The notes under the pieces are model-generated. The model was not told the origin of the DNA. It saw nothing but the letters and a program-made list of their open reading frames with translations, and ran no database searches. Positions 6,210-13,259 of a DNA stretch of 21,713 nt are shown piece by piece. The translations under genes and the position numbers were made by a program. Position 1 is the stretch's first letter, and each line of letters opens with the position of its first letter. The stretch comes from Thermoanaerobacterales bacterium (GTDB lineage: Bacteria > Actinomycetota > Acidimicrobiia > Acidimicrobiales > JACDCH01). The stretch is from positions 1-21,713 of the forward strand of contig PKRH01000055.1 in the NCBI GenBank assembly GCA_017577565.1, read 5' to 3'.

Positions 6210-6902
6210 TCAGGCGCCCCGGTCGGCGGGGCCGGCCGCGAACAGGCCGCGGGCCTCGAACAGCCGCACCACCGCCTCGCCGACCTGCGCCATCGTGCGG
6301 GCGTAGGCGTCGGCCGCGCCGTCGGGGTCGCCGGCCCGGAGGTGGCGCAGCACCGCGCCGAGGCCGCGCCGCTCGATGCCGACGGCCTCGGGCACCTCGG
6401 CGAAGAAGTCGCCGGGCACGAGGCTCGACATCGCCCGCAGCACGACCCGGATGCGGGACGACCGGGCGGCGTTCACGACGGTGCGGTGGAACTCGAGGAT
6501 GGCCTGGCCGGCGGCGGCCGGGTCGTCGCCCCGCATCCGGCGCACGAGCGGCGCCAGCTCGTCGACGATCGACGGCCCGGTGCGCTCGAGCGCCCGGCGG
6601 ACGGCGAAGCCGTAGACCAGGCCGTAGAGCTCGTAGTGGTCGCGCACGGCCGGCGGGTCGAGGGCGGTGACGAACGCGCCCCGGTGCCGCTCGATCGTCA
6701 CCCAGCCCTGGCGCTCGAGCGCGATGAGCGCCTCCCGCACCGGGATGCGGCTGATGCCCAGGTCGGCGGCGATGTCGTCCTGGGGGACGCGGGCGCCCGG
6801 CCGGAGCACGCCGTCGAAGATCAGTCGCCGGATGTACGACGCCGCCTGCTCGCCGCTGCTCTGGCGGACGAGCTCCGGGCCCCCCTCCAGGTCGGCGCTC
6901 AC
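6210..6902 (-). CDS. GntR-family (FadR/FCD subfamily) transcriptional regulator 1
   Basis: A 230-residue regulator with an N-terminal winged helix-turn-helix (about 14-80) and a C-terminal helical FCD effector domain (about 90-220). The recognition region LGISRIPVREALIALERQGWV is nearly identical to that of GntR 2, so both should bind the same site. FCD domains often bind a metal through Asp and three His; here the first His (EFHRTVV) is present, but the EH motif reads ER (VGIERRGL) and no late His is evident, so metal-dependent sensing is doubtful. The start is GTG 6902; no other start fits the frame upstream. It is divergent from the TPP-like gene and upstream of amidohydrolase 1, whose leader has operator B. 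It is probably a repressor relieved by a pathway acid or CoA ester. Confidence 0.92.
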   Translation of the reverse strand: MSADLEGGPELVRQSSGEQAASYIRRLIFDGVLRPGARVPQDDIAADLGISRIPVREALIALERQGWVTIERHRGAFVTALDPPAVRDHYELYGLVYGFAVRRALERTGPSIVDELAPLVRRMRGDDPAAAGQAILEFHRTVVNAARSSRIRVVLRAMSSLVPGDFFAEVPEAVGIERRGLGAVLRHLRAGDPDGAADAYARTMAQVGEAVVRLFEARGLFAAGPADRGA

Positions 6903-6991
6903 CGTCGTGACGTCGCGCGAGCGTCCCGATGCACGGCCGCACAGGGTAGTGGGGCGGCCGCCGCCGCCCGGGGACCGGAGGAGGACGGACC

Positions 6992-8314
6992 GTGACCGAT
7001 CGCACCCCGACCCTCGCCGGGCGCCTGCTCGGCGCCGCCGGCGTCGAGGCCGTCTACGGCCGGCCGCTCGACCGGCTGCCGGTCGTGCCCGTCGACGACG
7101 GCGAGCTCGCCGCCCTGCTGGCCTGCGCCCGCCGGCGGGTGACGGGGGCGCGGGCCGTCGCCCACCTGGGCGGCGGGCTGCTCGTCGCCCCGCCGGTGCG
7201 GGCGGGGGCCGCGCCGCGGGCGGCGGGCGACGACCCGCCGGTCGTGGGCGACGACCCCGACGCCGCCGTCGGCGCGCTCGCCCGCCTGGTGGCCGGCGAG
7301 GTGGCCGCCGTGCGCCTGGCCGTCGACCCGGGCGCGCCCGGCGCCGGGGTGGCCGTCCCCCGGCCGGCGCCGCCGGACCGCTGGCCCGAGGTGCCGGACG
7401 CGGTCGTCGAGCGGCTCCGCGCCGCGGCCGCGCCGGTCGTGCTGGCCGGGCCCGGCGTCGTCGACGAGGGCGCGGTGGCCGGCCTGCACGCGCTGGCCGC
7501 CGCCGGCAGCCTGGGCGTGCTCAACACCTGGGGGGCCAAGGGCGTCTTCCACTGGCGCAGCCGCCACCACCTGGCGACGGTCGGGCTGCAGGCCGAGGAC
7601 TTCGCCCGGGGCGGCCTGGCCGACGCCGACCTGGTCGTGGCCACGGGCCTCGACCCGGCCGAGGCGCCGGGGGAGCGCTGGCGCGGCCTCGCCCCGGTCG
7701 TCGAGGTGCCGCCGGCCGCGCTCGACCCGCTGGCCGAGCGGTGGGGGCGGGCGCCGGCGCCGATCGCCCTGCCCCCGCTGCGGGAGGGGCTGGCCGCGGT
7801 GACCCAGGAGGGCTGGGCGGCGACGGCCGCGCCGATCCCGCCCAGCCTGGCCACGCTGCACCACGCCCGGGTGCTGGCCGGCGGCGGGCTGCTCGCCGCG
7901 GACGCCGGCGTCGCCGGCTACTGGGTGGCCCGGACCTTCGGCACGACCGAGCTGGGCGCCGTCCAGGTGCCGTCGCTGCGCACCCCGGGCCTGGCCGCCG
8001 CCTGCGCGCTCGTCGCCCGGCTGGCCCGGCCGGCCCGCCCGGTGCTGGCGGTGATCGACGGCCCGGTCGACGGGGCGACCCGGGCCGTCGTCGAGCTGGG
8101 CGTGTCGCTGGGCGTGGCCGTGCCCCTCGAGGTGTGGTCGCCCGACGGGCCGGCGCTCGGTCCCGAGGAGCACGAGCGCCGGCTGGCCGAGGCGGTCGCT
8201 GCCCCGGTGCCCGTCGAGGTCGGCCTGGCGGTCGACGGCCGGCAGCTCGCCCGCATGGTCGAGGTGGCGGGCCCGGTCGTCGCCTGGGGCGGCGTCCCCG
8301 GCGGCGGCGGTTGA
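6992..8314 (+). CDS. Shortened thiamine-pyrophosphate-enzyme-like protein
   Basis: A 440-residue protein resembling acetolactate synthase/benzoylformate decarboxylase-type enzymes, which are usually 530-600 residues. The first part (LAGRLLGAAGVEAVYGRP) matches the opening of the pyrimidine-binding domain, but that domain is much reduced. The central part (VVLAGPGVVDEGAVAGLHALA, then LGVLNTWGAKGVF) matches the non-catalytic middle domain. The last part (GGGLLAADAGVAGYWVAR, VLAVIDGPVDG near Asp356) resembles the pyrophosphate-binding domain. The GDG-N metal motif is not intact and the usual catalytic Glu context (HExxA) is absent, so cofactor binding and catalysis are doubtful. The start is GTG 6992 after GGAGGAGG. 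It is divergent from GntR 1. A degenerate regulatory or structural paralog is as likely as an active enzyme. Confidence 0.75.
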   Translation: MTDRTPTLAGRLLGAAGVEAVYGRPLDRLPVVPVDDGELAALLACARRRVTGARAVAHLGGGLLVAPPVRAGAAPRAAGDDPPVVGDDPDAAVGALARLVAGEVAAVRLAVDPGAPGAGVAVPRPAPPDRWPEVPDAVVERLRAAAAPVVLAGPGVVDEGAVAGLHALAAAGSLGVLNTWGAKGVFHWRSRHHLATVGLQAEDFARGGLADADLVVATGLDPAEAPGERWRGLAPVVEVPPAALDPLAERWGRAPAPIALPPLREGLAAVTQEGWAATAAPIPPSLATLHHARVLAGGGLLAADAGVAGYWVARTFGTTELGAVQVPSLRTPGLAAACALVARLARPARPVLAVIDGPVDGATRAVVELGVSLGVAVPLEVWSPDGPALGPEEHERRLAEAVAAPVPVEVGLAVDGRQLARMVEVAGPVVAWGGVPGGGG

Positions 8315-8339
8315 CACGGCCCCCCGTGTCCATCAGGGT
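8311..8339 (+). promoter_or_regulatory. Promoter of the amidohydrolase 2/Rieske operon
   Basis: TTGACA (8311-8316, perfect -35 consensus), 17 bp, then CAGGGT (8334-8339). Predicted initiation near 8346 falls inside the shared operator. An alternative -10 box is CATAAT (8343-8348), but it lacks a -35 at proper spacing. The -35 overlaps the stop codon of the upstream gene. Confidence 0.5.
8313..8330 (+). terminator. Hairpin at the end of the TPP-like gene
   Basis: GACACGG (8313-8319), loop CCCC, then CCGTGTC (8324-8330): a perfect 7-bp stem overlapping the stop codon. It may end the upstream transcript. It also lies in the spacer of the next promoter, so it could instead be a protein-binding palindrome. 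Confidence 0.45.
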
Positions 8340-8359
8340 TCTCATAATTCGTTCGGAAA
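8339..8359 (+). promoter_or_regulatory. Shared operator/promoter element, site F
   Basis: TTCTCATAAT-N5-CGGAAA, matching the minus-strand element before the ADC-like gene (12448-12428) with the same internal spacing. It sits over the predicted transcription start of the amidohydrolase 2 operon. The neighbouring TetR 2 is the best candidate binder. Confidence 0.65.
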
Positions 8360-8381
8360 TTCCATCCGCCGGGGGGAGCGC

Positions 8382-9578
8382 ATGGCGAACTACCTGATCG
8401 TCTCCGGCGACGGCCACGCGGGGCCGCCGCCGGAGGTCTACCGGGAGTACCTCGACCCCGAGTTCCGGGAGCGGTTCGACCGCCACCAGGAGGAGCTCGC
8501 GGCGGGGCGCATGGTCGACCAGGGCTTCGTCGACGAGTGGGACGAGGAGACCGGCGACCGCGAGATGCGGGCCGCCTACGACTCGGCCGTGCGCGACCGG
8601 GTGCTCGACGAGGAGGGCGTGGCGGCCGAGGTGCTGTTCCCCGACGCCGACGTGCTCGGGACCGGCCGCACGGCCTCGTCGCCGTTCGGGTCGGGCCTCG
8701 CCTCCGGCGCCGGCGCCGACCCGGAGGCCGTGCGGGCCGGGGCCCGGGCGCACAACCGGTGGCTGGCCGACTTCGTCGCCGAGTCGCCCACCCGCCGCAT
8801 CGGCGTGGCCGTCGTGCCCATCACCGCGGGGGTCGAGGAGGCGGTCGCCGAGATCCGGTGGGCGGCCGAGCACGGCCTGAAGGGCGTCATGATCCCGACC
8901 CGCTGGTTCGACGCGCCGGCCTACCTCGACCCGGTCTACGAGCCCGTGTGGGCGGCCCTGGCCGAGGCCGGGCTCGTGCTGCACACGCACTCGGGCGCCG
9001 GCCCCGCCGACTACGGCCCGGGCCCCGGCGTCGTCGGCATCTACGCCGCCGAGGCGTGGTGGTGGGCGGCCCGGCCGTTCTGGGTGCTGCTGCTGTCGGG
9101 CGTGTTCGAGCGGCACCCCGACCTGCGCTACGTCATCGCCGAGAACGGCGCCTGGTGGGTGCCCGACATCGTCGCCCGCATGGACGAGAAGTGGCTCGGC
9201 GGCCACACGACCCGGAAGTTCGGCGACGCCTTCACCCGGGACCTGTCGATGAAGCCGAGCGAGTACGTCGACCGCAACTGCTTCTTCGCGGCGTCCACCC
9301 CGGGCGTGGACGAGATCGAGCGGCGCCACGCCATCGGGGTGGGCAACCTGATCTGGGGCAACGACCTGCCCCACCCCGAGGGCACCTACCCGCACACCCG
9401 CCGCTGGATCAACGAGCGGTTCCGGGACGTGCCCGAGGACGAGGCCCGGCGCATCCTCGGGCTCAACGCCGCCGAGCTGTACGGGCTCGACCTGGAGGCG
9501 CTGGCGCCGATCGTCGAGCGCATCGGCATGACGCCGGACGAGGTGCACGCGCCCGCCGGCGCGACGGAGGAGGTCTGA
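8382..9578 (+). CDS. Amidohydrolase 2 (ACMSD-like metal-dependent hydrolase), divergent member
   Basis: A 398-residue TIM-barrel amidohydrolase, clearly in the same superfamily as the genes at 4811 and 16561 but more distant from both. The metal-binding start motif is Asp10 and His12 in SGDGHAGPP, where the Glu of the DxHxxEP motif in its paralogs is Pro. Other likely ligands are His201/His203 in LHTHSGAGP and Asp328 in GNDLPHPEGTYPHT; EAWWWAARPF and NGAWWVPDI are Trp-rich and may line a hydrophobic pocket. The ATG 8382 follows GGGGGGAG. The Rieske oxygenase gene starts 1 nt after its stop, so the two are translationally linked and probably act on the same compound. The reaction is not predictable from sequence. 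Confidence 0.92.
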   Translation: MANYLIVSGDGHAGPPPEVYREYLDPEFRERFDRHQEELAAGRMVDQGFVDEWDEETGDREMRAAYDSAVRDRVLDEEGVAAEVLFPDADVLGTGRTASSPFGSGLASGAGADPEAVRAGARAHNRWLADFVAESPTRRIGVAVVPITAGVEEAVAEIRWAAEHGLKGVMIPTRWFDAPAYLDPVYEPVWAALAEAGLVLHTHSGAGPADYGPGPGVVGIYAAEAWWWAARPFWVLLLSGVFERHPDLRYVIAENGAWWVPDIVARMDEKWLGGHTTRKFGDAFTRDLSMKPSEYVDRNCFFAASTPGVDEIERRHAIGVGNLIWGNDLPHPEGTYPHTRRWINERFRDVPEDEARRILGLNAAELYGLDLEALAPIVERIGMTPDEVHAPAGATEEV

Positions 9579-9579
9579 G

Positions 9580-10674
9580 GTGGCCGAACGGCGCATCAAC
9601 CTGATCGACTCGCCCGAGCTGGGCCGGGTCACGGCGACCGAGCCCAACGAGGACAACGGCGGCCTGCCGGCCGGGCTGCCCATGCCCCGCGACCCGCGGC
9701 TGTTCGACCGGGACCACCCGCGGGTGCGGGTCACCCGCCACGGGCCCGACCGCTACCCGTTCCCGGTGCCCAACGGCTGGTTCATCGTCGCCACCTCGGC
9801 CGAGCTGCGGCCCGGGGACGTGCGGGCGCTCCACTACTTCGACCGCGACCTCGTGCTCTACCGGACCGAGGACGGCCAGCCCCGGCTGCTCGACGCCCAC
9901 TGCACCCACCTCGGCGCGCACCTGGCCGTCGGCGGCCGGGTCGAGGGCGCCTGCATCCGCTGCCCGTTCCACGGCTGGGCCTTCGACGGCGCCGACGGCC
10001 GCTGCACCGACATCCCCTACGGCGACGTGAAGCGCATCCCGCCCCGGGCCCACACCCGCGCCTACCCGACGCTGGAGCGCAACCACATGATCTGGGCCTG
10101 GTACCACGCCGAGGGCGGCGAGCCCTTCTACGACGTGCCGGTGGTGCCCGAGTTCGACGACCCCGAGTGGTCGGACATCGAGGTGCGCGACTTCGAGGTC
10201 GCGGTCTCGGCCCAGGACATGGCCGAGAACAACGTCGACTTCGCCCACTTCCGGTACGTCCACGGCACCGAGGGCATCCCGGAGGACGAGTTCTTCACCG
10301 ACGGCTGCTACAAGCGGGCCGTCGGCGGGGGCGGCACCTTCGTGCGCGAGGGCTTCGGGCTCGGGCTCGGGGTGCTGCGGGTGAAGGGCTACGTCACGTT
10401 CCTCTCCTCCACGACGCCCATCGACGCCGGCAGCGTGCACGTGCGGTGGATCTTCACCTCGCCGCTGTCCGCGGGGGAGGGGACGGTGCAGCAGGCGGCC
10501 GACGCCTTCATGGCCGGCGTCAGCCAGGACATCCCCATCTGGGAGAACAAGGTCTACCGGGACCCGCCGGTCGTCACGAGGGCGGAGAAGCTCATCCTCG
10601 AGCACCGGCGCTGGTCGCGGCAGTTCTACAGCGGGCTCGACGACGGCGGGCCCGACGTGGCGCCGGAGGCCTGA
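9580..10674 (+). CDS. Rieske non-heme iron oxygenase, KshA-like terminal oxygenase
   Basis: A 364-residue oxygenase alpha subunit. The Rieske [2Fe-2S] ligands are Cys108 and His110 (HCTHLGAHL) and Cys128 and His131 (CPFHGW). The catalytic iron site is in MAENNVDFAHFRYVHG, with His223 and His228, the bridging Asp220, and a probable third ligand Asp317 in SQDIPIW. Length and motif order resemble 3-ketosteroid 9-alpha-hydroxylase (KshA) and related oxygenases that hydroxylate bulky alicyclic substrates; substrate identity is inference. No beta subunit is seen, consistent with an alpha-only KshA-type enzyme, and no reductase is in the window. The start is GTG 9580, 1 nt after the amidohydrolase 2 stop, with GGAGGAGG just upstream. 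It is expressed with amidohydrolase 2. Confidence 0.93.
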   Translation: MAERRINLIDSPELGRVTATEPNEDNGGLPAGLPMPRDPRLFDRDHPRVRVTRHGPDRYPFPVPNGWFIVATSAELRPGDVRALHYFDRDLVLYRTEDGQPRLLDAHCTHLGAHLAVGGRVEGACIRCPFHGWAFDGADGRCTDIPYGDVKRIPPRAHTRAYPTLERNHMIWAWYHAEGGEPFYDVPVVPEFDDPEWSDIEVRDFEVAVSAQDMAENNVDFAHFRYVHGTEGIPEDEFFTDGCYKRAVGGGGTFVREGFGLGLGVLRVKGYVTFLSSTTPIDAGSVHVRWIFTSPLSAGEGTVQQAADAFMAGVSQDIPIWENKVYRDPPVVTRAEKLILEHRRWSRQFYSGLDDGGPDVAPEA

Positions 10675-10688
10675 GTGGCGGCCGCGCC

Positions 10689-10727
10689 CGGGCGGGGGGC
10701 GCCGGCCGTGCCGCGCGCCCCCGCCCG
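10689..10727. terminator. GC hairpin between convergent operons
   Basis: The arm at 10689-10702 (CGGGCGGGGGGCGC) pairs with 10715-10727 (GCGCCCCCGCCCG) with a single bulged G and a 12-nt loop. It lies between the ends of the Rieske gene and the SDR gene, so it could stop transcription from both sides. Confidence 0.55.
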
Positions 10728-10751
10728 CGCCGCCAGGCTCGCCGCCGACCC

Positions 10752-11636
10752 TCAGAGGGCGAGGTCGTGGACCTCGGTGGGGTTCTCGTTCCGGAGCACC
10801 TTCTCGAGGCGCGACCGCAGCGTCTCCTCGGTGCGGGGGCTGGGGAGCATGATGACGAACCGCCCGTCGCGGATGCCCTCGACGACGAGGTCGGCCAGCT
10901 CGTCGAGCGGCTGGACCGGCAGCTCCCGGCCCGCCGCCGCGGCCCGCTCCCGCAGCTCGGCCACGGTGAGCGCCGGCGTCGGCCGGGGTCGCTCGCGGGC
11001 CAGCTCCGGCGGCCGGTTGCGCTCGGCGGTCCACAGCCCGGTGTCGAGCAGGCCGGCGCCCGACGGGTAGAACACCGCCGCCCGCAGCCGGCAGCCCTCC
11101 TCGGCCGCCAGCTGGGCGGCCAGGCACTCGGTCAGCGTCGTCACCGCCGACTTGCTGGCCGCGTAGACCGACGCCCGGGGCATCGGCGCGATCGGGCCGT
11201 CGGGCGAGGACGTGTTGACGACGACGCCCTCCTCACCGCCGGCGAGCATCCGGGGCACGAAGGCGATGACGCCGTGGGCGACGCCGAGCACGTTGACCCC
11301 GAAGGTCCAGCGCCAGTCGTTCGGCGTCGTCTCCCACACCTTGGCGCTCGGCGGGCCGACGCCGGCGTTGTTGCACAGCACGTGGACGGCGCCGAAGGCC
11401 TCGTAGGCGGCGTCCGCGAGGGCCTCGACCGACGCCGGGTCGCTGACGTCGGTGCGCACGCCGATCACCTCGTGGCCGGCGTCCCGCAGCTCGGCGACGG
11501 CCGCGTCGAGCCGCGGCTCCTCGATGTCGGCGAGCACGAGCCGCATGCCCTCGGCCGCGACCCGGTCGGCGCGCGCCCGGCCGATGCCGCTGTCCCCGCA
11601 GGTGATCACCGCCACCCGGCCCCGCAGCTCCTCCAT
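10752..11636 (-). CDS. Short-chain dehydrogenase/reductase (SDR)
   Basis: A 294-residue classical-type SDR oxidoreductase with a Rossmann fold, cytoplasmic. The nucleotide loop reads TCGDSGIG (12-19) where TGxxxGIG is usual: Cys13 replaces the first Gly. An acidic residue ending strand 2 (LVLADIEE) suggests NAD(H). NNAGVG, the catalytic Ser in NTSSPDG, and Tyr/Lys in YAASK are all present, so it should be active on an alcohol or ketone. The C-terminal 50 residues are longer than in minimal SDRs and end RNENPTEVHDLAL. The ATG (11636-11634) overlaps the TGA of the upstream ADC-like gene by one base, indicating translational coupling. It may oxidise a hydroxyl group made by one of the oxygenases. 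Confidence 0.93.
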   Translation of the reverse strand: MEELRGRVAVITCGDSGIGRARADRVAAEGMRLVLADIEEPRLDAAVAELRDAGHEVIGVRTDVSDPASVEALADAAYEAFGAVHVLCNNAGVGPPSAKVWETTPNDWRWTFGVNVLGVAHGVIAFVPRMLAGGEEGVVVNTSSPDGPIAPMPRASVYAASKSAVTTLTECLAAQLAAEEGCRLRAAVFYPSGAGLLDTGLWTAERNRPPELARERPRPTPALTVAELRERAAAAGRELPVQPLDELADLVVEGIRDGRFVIMLPSPRTEETLRSRLEKVLRNENPTEVHDLAL

Positions 11637-12409
11637 CAGCCGGCCCCCGCGACGTCGTCCCGCTGGTAGACGTAGGGGAGGAAGGCGTCGGGGTCGACGT
11701 GCTCGACCACCTTGGCCGCCACCGCCGCCGTGCGCTCGGTGTAGAAGGTCTCGCCCGGCGACTCCACGACGAGGTCGGCCACCGGGTCGAAGGGCGAGTC
11801 CCGCAGCTCGAGCTCGCCCTCCAGCCGCTCCAGGCGCCGGGGCGTGCGGGTGTGCACCGACCGCACGAGCATGGGCGGCGCGTCGTAGCCGCTGCCGTCG
11901 GCGGCCAGCAGGTACTTCACGTAGTAGTGGGGCACGACCTCGCGCTCGGGCGGGTCGAGCCGCTCGACGACCTCGCCGGTGATCCGCAGGTAGGTGATGC
12001 CCCAGCGGGTGACGCTGCCCTCGAGGCGGTCGCCGTCGCGCGCGAAGCGGATGTCGGCGATCTTCTTGTTCTCGCCGTAGCGCTCGCGGCCGCCGATCAC
12101 GGCCTGCTCGGTGGTCATCGGGAGGTGGAGGCCGTACCAGCCCTCCTCGTCCCGGTAGCGGCACCGGACCGCCACCTGGCCGACACCGAGGTCGTACTGC
12201 GGGATCCGCCCGATCGACACCCACACCTCGGGCCGGGCACCGGGCCGCAGGGGCGGCGGCAGCAGCTCGGCGACGAGCTCGGGATCGGTCTCGTAGACGT
12301 GCTGCAGGCTGTGGGCCACGACGCCGGTGTCCGCCGGCTCGGCGTAGCGGCGCTCCGCGGCCCGCACCTCCTCCACGGGCGTCACCCAGCGGTTGCGTCT
12401 CTGCCCCAT
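11636..12409 (-). CDS. Acetoacetate decarboxylase-like (ADC superfamily) protein
   Basis: A 257-residue protein of the acetoacetate decarboxylase superfamily, in which an active-site lysine forms a Schiff base with a keto acid. The key motif is GRERYGENKKIADIRF, with Lys115 and Lys116; the pair matches the catalytic lysine doublet of the family (usually GRExxGxPKK), although Pro is Asn here. Some family members are aldolase-dehydratases and not decarboxylases, so either beta-keto acid decarboxylation or C-C bond making or breaking is possible. The ATG 12409 follows GGGGGGAGC. It is the first gene of a two-gene operon with the SDR. Its promoter carries an element like that of the amidohydrolase 2/Rieske operon, and it is divergent from TetR 2. 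Confidence 0.88.
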   Translation of the reverse strand: MGQRRNRWVTPVEEVRAAERRYAEPADTGVVAHSLQHVYETDPELVAELLPPPLRPGARPEVWVSIGRIPQYDLGVGQVAVRCRYRDEEGWYGLHLPMTTEQAVIGGRERYGENKKIADIRFARDGDRLEGSVTRWGITYLRITGEVVERLDPPEREVVPHYYVKYLLAADGSGYDAPPMLVRSVHTRTPRRLERLEGELELRDSPFDPVADLVVESPGETFYTERTAAVAAKVVEHVDPDAFLPYVYQRDDVAGAG

Positions 12410-12427
12410 GCTCCCCCCTCGTCCCAG

Positions 12428-12448
12428 TTTCCGACGACATTATGAGAA
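12428..12448 (-). promoter_or_regulatory. Shared operator/promoter element, site G
   Basis: Minus-strand TTCTCATAAT-N5-CGGAAA, matching site F at 8339-8359 with the same spacing. CATAAT may be the -10 box of the ADC-like/SDR operon. The element ends 4 bp before the -35 box of the divergent TetR 2 gene, so one bound protein could control both directions. Confidence 0.65.
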
Positions 12449-12452
12449 AGGG

Positions 12453-12481
12453 TTCAACGTCACAAGGGGCCGGGCTAGGCT
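12453..12481 (+). promoter_or_regulatory. Leaderless promoter of TetR 2
   Basis: TTCAAC (12453-12458), 17 bp, TAGGCT (12476-12481), then 7 nt to the ATG at 12489. Box quality and spacing are near ideal, and there is no Shine-Dalgarno site, so the transcript should begin at or next to the start codon. Confidence 0.7.
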
Positions 12482-12488
12482 GCCGGCC

Positions 12489-13217
12489 ATGACCTCCTCC
12501 GCCGGCACGCCGGCCGGTCACGGCGCCGGGGGGCTCCCGCGGCGGGTCGGGCGGCCGCCCCGCATCGACCGGGACGCCATCGCCCGGGCGGTCACCGAGA
12601 TCGGCCTCGACGAGGTCACCGTCAAGCGGGTCGCCGACCACCTCGGGGTCAGCGTGCCCGGCCTCTACCACCACGTCCGGGGCCGGGACGACCTGCTGCG
12701 CCTGGCCGCCGAGCACTCGCTCGCCCGCCTCCGCCTGCCCGAGGACCGGGGCCAGCACTGGGCGGTCTGGCTGCGGGAGTGGGCCCGCTACGCCCGGGCC
12801 GCCTTCGCCGAGCAGCCCGAGCTGCTGCAGCAGTTCGTGGGCGGCGGCATCAACGACGACCGGGTGCTCGACCAGGTCGGCGTCGCCCTCGACGTGCTGC
12901 GGCGCAGCGGCTTCGACCCCCGGGCGGCCAAGGCGGCCTTCGACGCCGTCGGCACCCTGGCCGTCGGCGCGGCGGTCGAGGTGCTGCGCGAGCGGCGCGC
13001 CGCGGTCGACGGCCGGCCCTGGCTGGCCCGGGTGCACGCCAACCTCGCCCGCCGCGACCCCGACGAGCAGGCGACGCTGCGGGAGCTGCTGGCCGACGGC
13101 TACGTGCCCGACCTGGACGCCGACTTCGAGGAGCAGCTCGACACGGTCATCCTCGGTCTGGCGGTGCGGCACGGCCTGCCCGTCGACGACGAGGTCCGGG
13201 GGACCGCCGGCAACTAG
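12489..13217 (+). CDS. TetR-family transcriptional regulator (TetR 2)
   Basis: A 242-residue regulator. The N-terminal DNA-binding domain (about 20-70) shows RVGRPPRIDRDAIARAV and ITEIGLDEVTVKRVADHLGVSVPGLYHHVRGRDDLL, where the recognition helix GVSVPGLYHHV is typical of TetR proteins. The C-terminal helical region (75-240) is the effector domain and gives no subgroup. The ATG at 12489 is set by the leaderless promoter; upstream in-frame codons are not needed. It is divergent from the ADC-like/SDR operon, and the shared element TTCTCATAAT-N5-CGGAAA lies between them. It is therefore the best candidate to control that operon, itself, and the amidohydrolase 2/Rieske operon. The role as repressor is inferred from operator position. 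Confidence 0.9.
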   Translation: MTSSAGTPAGHGAGGLPRRVGRPPRIDRDAIARAVTEIGLDEVTVKRVADHLGVSVPGLYHHVRGRDDLLRLAAEHSLARLRLPEDRGQHWAVWLREWARYARAAFAEQPELLQQFVGGGINDDRVLDQVGVALDVLRRSGFDPRAAKAAFDAVGTLAVGAAVEVLRERRAAVDGRPWLARVHANLARRDPDEQATLRELLADGYVPDLDADFEEQLDTVILGLAVRHGLPVDDEVRGTAGN

Positions 13218-13232
13218 ATATCATATGCAATC
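13217..13232 (-). promoter_or_regulatory. GntR-type operator, site D
   Basis: Read on the minus strand, GATTGCATATGATATC matches the first 16 bases of the 19-bp consensus (after its leading G) at 14 of 16 positions. It overlaps TATCAT (13219-13224, plus strand), the probable -10 box of the CoA-transferase gene 36 bp downstream. It begins on the last base of the TetR 2 stop codon. Confidence 0.65.
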
Positions 13233-13259
13233 TGCGTCCCACCCCGGGGAGGGTCCGGC

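Noticed and set aside
6952..6969. Hairpin GGGCGGC/GCCGCCC before the TPP-like gene as a riboswitch or attenuator
   Set aside because: The arms are pure G/C in a G/C-rich gap and no conserved riboswitch element or alternative structure is apparent.
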